Below, piece after piece: positions 5,772 to 8,185 of a stretch of DNA of 8,185 nucleotides. A model generated the notes under the pieces. The model did no database searches. It saw nothing but the letters and a program-made list of their open reading frames with translations, and had not been told where the DNA came from. A program made the position numbers and the translations under genes. Each line of letters opens with the position of its first letter. The stretch's first letter is position 1. Source of the stretch: Brachyspira pilosicoli (GTDB lineage Bacteria; Spirochaetota; Brachyspiria; Brachyspirales; Brachyspiraceae); assembly GCF_019402445.1 (NCBI RefSeq), contig NZ_SRZM01000173.1:1-8185 (forward strand), given 5' to 3'.

Positions 5772-7718
5772 ATGAAACGTTTTATCATATACTTCCTTTT
5801 TGCTTCTATAAATATGCTTTATTCTCAAACATACCTTATAAGAGAGCTTAAAGGAGGTATATGGGTTACTTCAAAGGCAGAAATAACCAATCAAACAAAT
5901 AATACTCCCTCTTCAAACTCATCATACAAAAGCCCTATAAATGTAAATATTAAAACTATAACCTCTGAAGAAATAGAGAGAATGGGTTACAACAATGCTA
6001 AAGAAGTATTAGAAAATCAGGCTGGTTTTGTAAATAAAGGCAATTATATGGGCAATGAAGTAGTAGACCCTGCAGGAGGAAGTGCTGACAATATAAAAAT
6101 ATATATTAATGGCGTTTTGATGAATACCGCTAAAGGCAATGCCGATGCAGGTGTGGATTTAAGAAGAATACCTTCAAACCTCATAGAAAAAATAGAAATT
6201 ATAGGCTCTTCAATTTATATCACAACAAAAACCCCAAAAGAAGATATTATACTTTTATCATTATCATACGGCTCATATAACACAATAGCCCCTTCAATAC
6301 TCTTTTCAAAAAATATAGACGACAATCAAATATTCACCTTTACAGCAGATTCTTATTACAGCGACGGCAATTATTATTATAACTTTACAAACCTCGCAGG
6401 AAAATGGATTAAAGGAAACATTGAAGACAATAGACAATTTATAATAAACTCTTCTGCCAACTATAAATATATATTTAAAAATAAAAATTATATAAATGCA
6501 TTTGCAAATATATCTTATTCAAGTTCAGCCTCACAGTATCAAATTCCTCCTATAAGCTATACAGATTCTTGGTTTAATTTTACAACTTTAGCTTCATCTA
6601 TATCATACAACGGCTTTTCTGATGTGCTGGATTATAATATAAATCTCTCATATTTGTTTGACTCATTTGTAGACAGACCATATTTCAAAGAAGGTAAATT
6701 TGTATCAGACTATAAATCTCACGGACTAGCTATAAATACAACACTAAAAAGAATGGACGAGTTTATACCAAACACCATTACATTATACAATGAGCTAACC
6801 CCCGAATATAGATACGACATACTCACAGAAGAAAAAAATGCCTTAGAAACTAATTTTAATCATAACCCTCAAAGACATTCATTAAATATAAAATATGACA
6901 TGCAGCTTTCTTTCGGATACTGGGATAATAATACTCCAATATTCACACTCATGCCAAGTATAAAATATGAATATCAAAATGAGTTTTTTACAAATCAAAA
7001 ACATAATAATTATTTAGCATATAATGCAGGATTTAACCTAAACTTTTATAAAGGCTATAGTTTGTATTTTGCCTATATGAGCGATTATACAAGCCCAACA
7101 TTTAATGATTTGTATTATGGCAATTTTAGTAATCCAAACTTAAAGCCAGAAACCTATAATCAAATACTCACAAAAATATCATTAGAGCCTATAACAAACT
7201 TAAAAATAGAATCCTCATACACATACACCACCTACACAAATAAAATAATATGGTACAGCAGTATTCCAGAAAATGCAGACACTGCTATATCTCATATATT
7301 CTCTTCGAGCATAGGGTACGATATTTACTTTTTAACCTACAACAAAATAAAAGCAAAAATAGAATATTCTTATCAGCTTGCATATCTCAACGAAGAAAAA
7401 CTTCCAAAAATAGGTTTGCCTAATAATGTTGTAACTGCACTGCTTGGATATGATTTTGTTTCAGATGGTAAAATATTAAGCTCATTATCTTTTAATATTT
7501 ATTATATATATTCAAGCCCAAGAGCGATGACATCAAATTATCCAATCTATTATTCAGAAGAGTTTCACAATTTGAATATATCATTTTATTCTATATGGTT
7601 TAAGCATTTAATATTTTCTATGCATTTTAAGAACATATTGAATAAGACGCCTATATTATCAGCCTATTCAGTAGCAAAGCCATTTACTTTTGAATTTGAG
7701 GTTGGGTATAATTTTTAG
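5772..7718 (+). CDS. TonB-dependent outer-membrane receptor, probable vitamin B12 transporter (BtuB-like)
   Basis: This 648-residue protein has a Sec signal peptide (about 1-18, ending LYS before Gln19), a possible TonB box at GIWVTSK (29-35, compare BtuB DTLVVTA), and a Ser/Asn-rich linker. A plug domain follows from about residue 53 (SPINVNIKTITSEEIERMG) to about 155. It includes YINGVLMNT (111-119) and IPSNLIEKIEIIGSS (133-147). The remainder is a beta barrel with alternating aromatic strands, the family signature SPTFNDLYYG (441-450) with NPNLKPE (454-460), FKNILNK (619-625), and a terminal Phe as expected for BAM-assembled barrels. The size is near that of E. coli BtuB. The plug is shortened after IEIIGSS, where most relatives have an RGP..SLYG..A.GGVINI segment. 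B12 specificity is inferred from the upstream riboswitch. No Shine-Dalgarno site is seen, so translation is probably coupled to the lipoprotein gene. Confidence 0.9.
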   Translation: MKRFIIYFLFASINMLYSQTYLIRELKGGIWVTSKAEITNQTNNTPSSNSSYKSPINVNIKTITSEEIERMGYNNAKEVLENQAGFVNKGNYMGNEVVDPAGGSADNIKIYINGVLMNTAKGNADAGVDLRRIPSNLIEKIEIIGSSIYITTKTPKEDIILLSLSYGSYNTIAPSILFSKNIDDNQIFTFTADSYYSDGNYYYNFTNLAGKWIKGNIEDNRQFIINSSANYKYIFKNKNYINAFANISYSSSASQYQIPPISYTDSWFNFTTLASSISYNGFSDVLDYNINLSYLFDSFVDRPYFKEGKFVSDYKSHGLAINTTLKRMDEFIPNTITLYNELTPEYRYDILTEEKNALETNFNHNPQRHSLNIKYDMQLSFGYWDNNTPIFTLMPSIKYEYQNEFFTNQKHNNYLAYNAGFNLNFYKGYSLYFAYMSDYTSPTFNDLYYGNFSNPNLKPETYNQILTKISLEPITNLKIESSYTYTTYTNKIIWYSSIPENADTAISHIFSSSIGYDIYFLTYNKIKAKIEYSYQLAYLNEEKLPKIGLPNNVVTALLGYDFVSDGKILSSLSFNIYYIYSSPRAMTSNYPIYYSEEFHNLNISFYSIWFKHLIFSMHFKNILNKTPILSAYSVAKPFTFEFEVGYNF

Positions 7719-7723
7719 TGCTT

Positions 7724-7768
7724 AGTTGAATGATTATATTTTTTGTGTTTTGTGTTATTCAACTTTTT
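7724..7768 (+). terminator. probable intrinsic terminator after the TonB receptor gene
   Basis: AGTTGAAT (7724-7731) pairs perfectly with ATTCAACT (7757-7764), and T residues continue to 7768. It begins 5 nt after the receptor stop codon. The loop of about 25 T-rich bases is long for an intrinsic terminator, so efficiency is uncertain. Confidence 0.5.
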
Positions 7769-7784
7769 ACCATAACAAAGTTTT

Positions 7785-7806
7785 TGCCCTCCGGGCACGC
7801 TTCGCG
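7785..7806. repeat. GC-rich double mini-hairpin at the left edge of the repeat cluster
   Basis: TGCCC-TCC-GGGCA (7785-7797) and CGC-TTC-GCG (7798-7806) are two adjacent small palindromes in otherwise AT-rich DNA, directly before the first 114-bp repeat copy. A comparable pair precedes the second copy (CCGC/GCGG at 8036-8052 and GAC-TTC-GTC at 8052-8060). This suggests the hairpins belong to the repeated unit although their bases have diverged. Confidence 0.55.
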
Positions 7807-7920
7807 AAAGTGCAAGTGTTATAGCTTTATATTTTGGAATATATAAAACAATGGTTATATTTTGATATACATAAAAAGCTATAATCTATTAAATGCAGTT
7901 CTTTTGGTTCTTTTATACCA
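7807..7920 (+). repeat. 114-bp direct repeat, copy 1
   Basis: The segment from AAAGTGCAAGTG to TTTTATACCA recurs 265 bp downstream with four substitutions (positions 7835, 7855, 7870 and 7878; 110 of 114 identical, counted by hand). Internally, TATAGCTTT (7820-7828) pairs with AAAGCTATA (7875-7883), so this copy can fold. It contains no convincing reading frame. Confidence 0.9.
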
Positions 7921-7952
7921 ATACCGAGTAGGTGCCTATCGGCAAAAGAACT
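7897..7952. repeat. inverted repeat with inner hairpin, spanning the end of copy 1
   Basis: AGTTCTTTTG (7897-7906) is the exact reverse complement of CAAAAGAACT (7943-7952). Inside it, CCGA (7924-7927) pairs with TCGG (7939-7942) and TAG (7929-7931) with CTA (7936-7938) around a GTGC loop, giving a stem with one bulged G. The nesting suggests a structured RNA or a foldable DNA element rather than chance. Confidence 0.7.
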
Positions 7953-7956
7953 GGGG

Positions 7957-7975
7957 TGCGGGGCAAAGCCCTGCA
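7957..7975. repeat. GC-rich hairpin in the spacer of the repeat cluster
   Basis: TGCGGGGC (7957-7964) pairs with GCCCTGCA (7968-7975) around an AAA loop, 8 bp with one G-T pair. Its high G+C content stands out sharply from the surrounding AT-rich DNA. No T run follows closely, so it does not look like a terminator on the + strand. Confidence 0.65.
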
Positions 7976-8025
7976 AATATTTAATATAAACAAATCATTT
8001 TTATATTAGAATATATTAAATTATT

Positions 8026-8068
8026 GTTCTTTTTCCCGCCTTCGCTGTGCGGACTTCGTCAAAAGAAC
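8026..8068. repeat. nested inverted repeat preceding repeat copy 2
   Basis: GTTCTTTT (8026-8033) is the reverse complement of AAAAGAAC (8061-8068). It encloses CCGC/GCGG (8036-8039 with 8049-8052) or alternatively GAC-TTC-GTC (8052-8060). The AAAAGAACC arm (8061-8069) is also complementary to GGTTCTTTT (7906-7914 and 8171-8179) in both 114-bp copies, so longer-range pairing is possible. Confidence 0.6.
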
Positions 8069-8071
8069 CAA

Positions 8072-8185
8072 AAAGTGCAAGTGTTATAGCTTTATATTTC
8101 GGAATATATAAAACAATGGCTATATTTTGATATAAATAAAAAACTATAATCTATTAAATGCAGTTCTTTTGGTTCTTTTATACCA
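8072..8185 (+). repeat. 114-bp direct repeat, copy 2 (reaches the window edge)
   Basis: This is the second copy of the segment at 7807-7920, with four substitutions. It ends exactly at the window end, so its true right boundary is unknown. The change at 8143 (A for G) breaks one pair of the internal TATAGCTTT/AAAGCTATA stem seen in copy 1. Confidence 0.9.

Larger units (their letters stand above)
7719..8185. other. 467-bp gene-free region
   Basis: No credible reading frame with a ribosome-binding site is seen on either strand. The content is the probable receptor-gene terminator followed by the composite repeat cluster listed separately. No transposase, integrase or tRNA-like sequence was seen. 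The region may continue beyond the window. Confidence 0.7.

Noticed and set aside
5850..5902. Strong internal Shine-Dalgarno-like AAAGGAGGT followed by an ATG within the receptor gene
   Set aside because: The ATG at 5861 is out of frame and opens only 13 codons. The AAAGGAGGT simply encodes Lys-Gly-Gly in the receptor, and the upstream signal peptide confirms the start at 5772.
7719..8185. CRISPR array as an explanation for the right-edge repeats
   Set aside because: There are only two copies, each far too long (114 bp) with a 151-bp spacer, and no cas genes are visible.

Overview
The window looks like chromosomal DNA from a spirochaete of the genus Brachyspira, or a close relative. The reasons are the very low G+C content, A/T-ending codons throughout, a methylthioribose salvage pair, and a TonB-dependent receptor next to a lipoprotein, which implies a diderm anaerobe. 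The genus call is inferred from overall character and was not checked by alignment. No rRNA, tRNA, CRISPR array, integrase or transposase is visible.

Layout. (1) Positions 22-2360, + strand: mtnA and mtnK, two adjacent genes of 5-methylthioribose salvage. They end at a strong hairpin at 2384-2427 that appears to terminate transcription from both sides. (2) Positions 2406-4841, - strand: a compact three-gene operon read from right to left. It encodes an unrecognised 348-residue protein with a GTG start, a zinc-ribbon Nudix hydrolase, and a DUF1848 protein with a C-terminal radical-SAM-like cysteine motif. The genes overlap or nearly touch. A good promoter at 4915-4887 and a GTG with its own Shine-Dalgarno site show that the longest open frame (to 4964) is too long. 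(3) Positions 4842-5189: a divergent intergenic region with back-to-back promoters, then a cobalamin riboswitch and an expression-platform hairpin that buries the ribosome-binding site. (4) Positions 5190-7718, + strand: a small lipoprotein and a TonB-dependent outer-membrane receptor, both under the riboswitch and so most likely a vitamin B12 uptake unit. (5) Positions 7719-8185: gene-free DNA with a probable terminator and a composite repeat. Two 114-bp direct copies at 96% identity are separated by GC-rich hairpins and nested inverted repeats.

The most interesting points are the uncharacterised lipoprotein in a B12-controlled uptake operon (a candidate surface corrinoid-binding partner of the receptor), the receptor's shortened plug domain, the DUF1848/Nudix/unknown operon, and the structured repeat cluster at the right edge.
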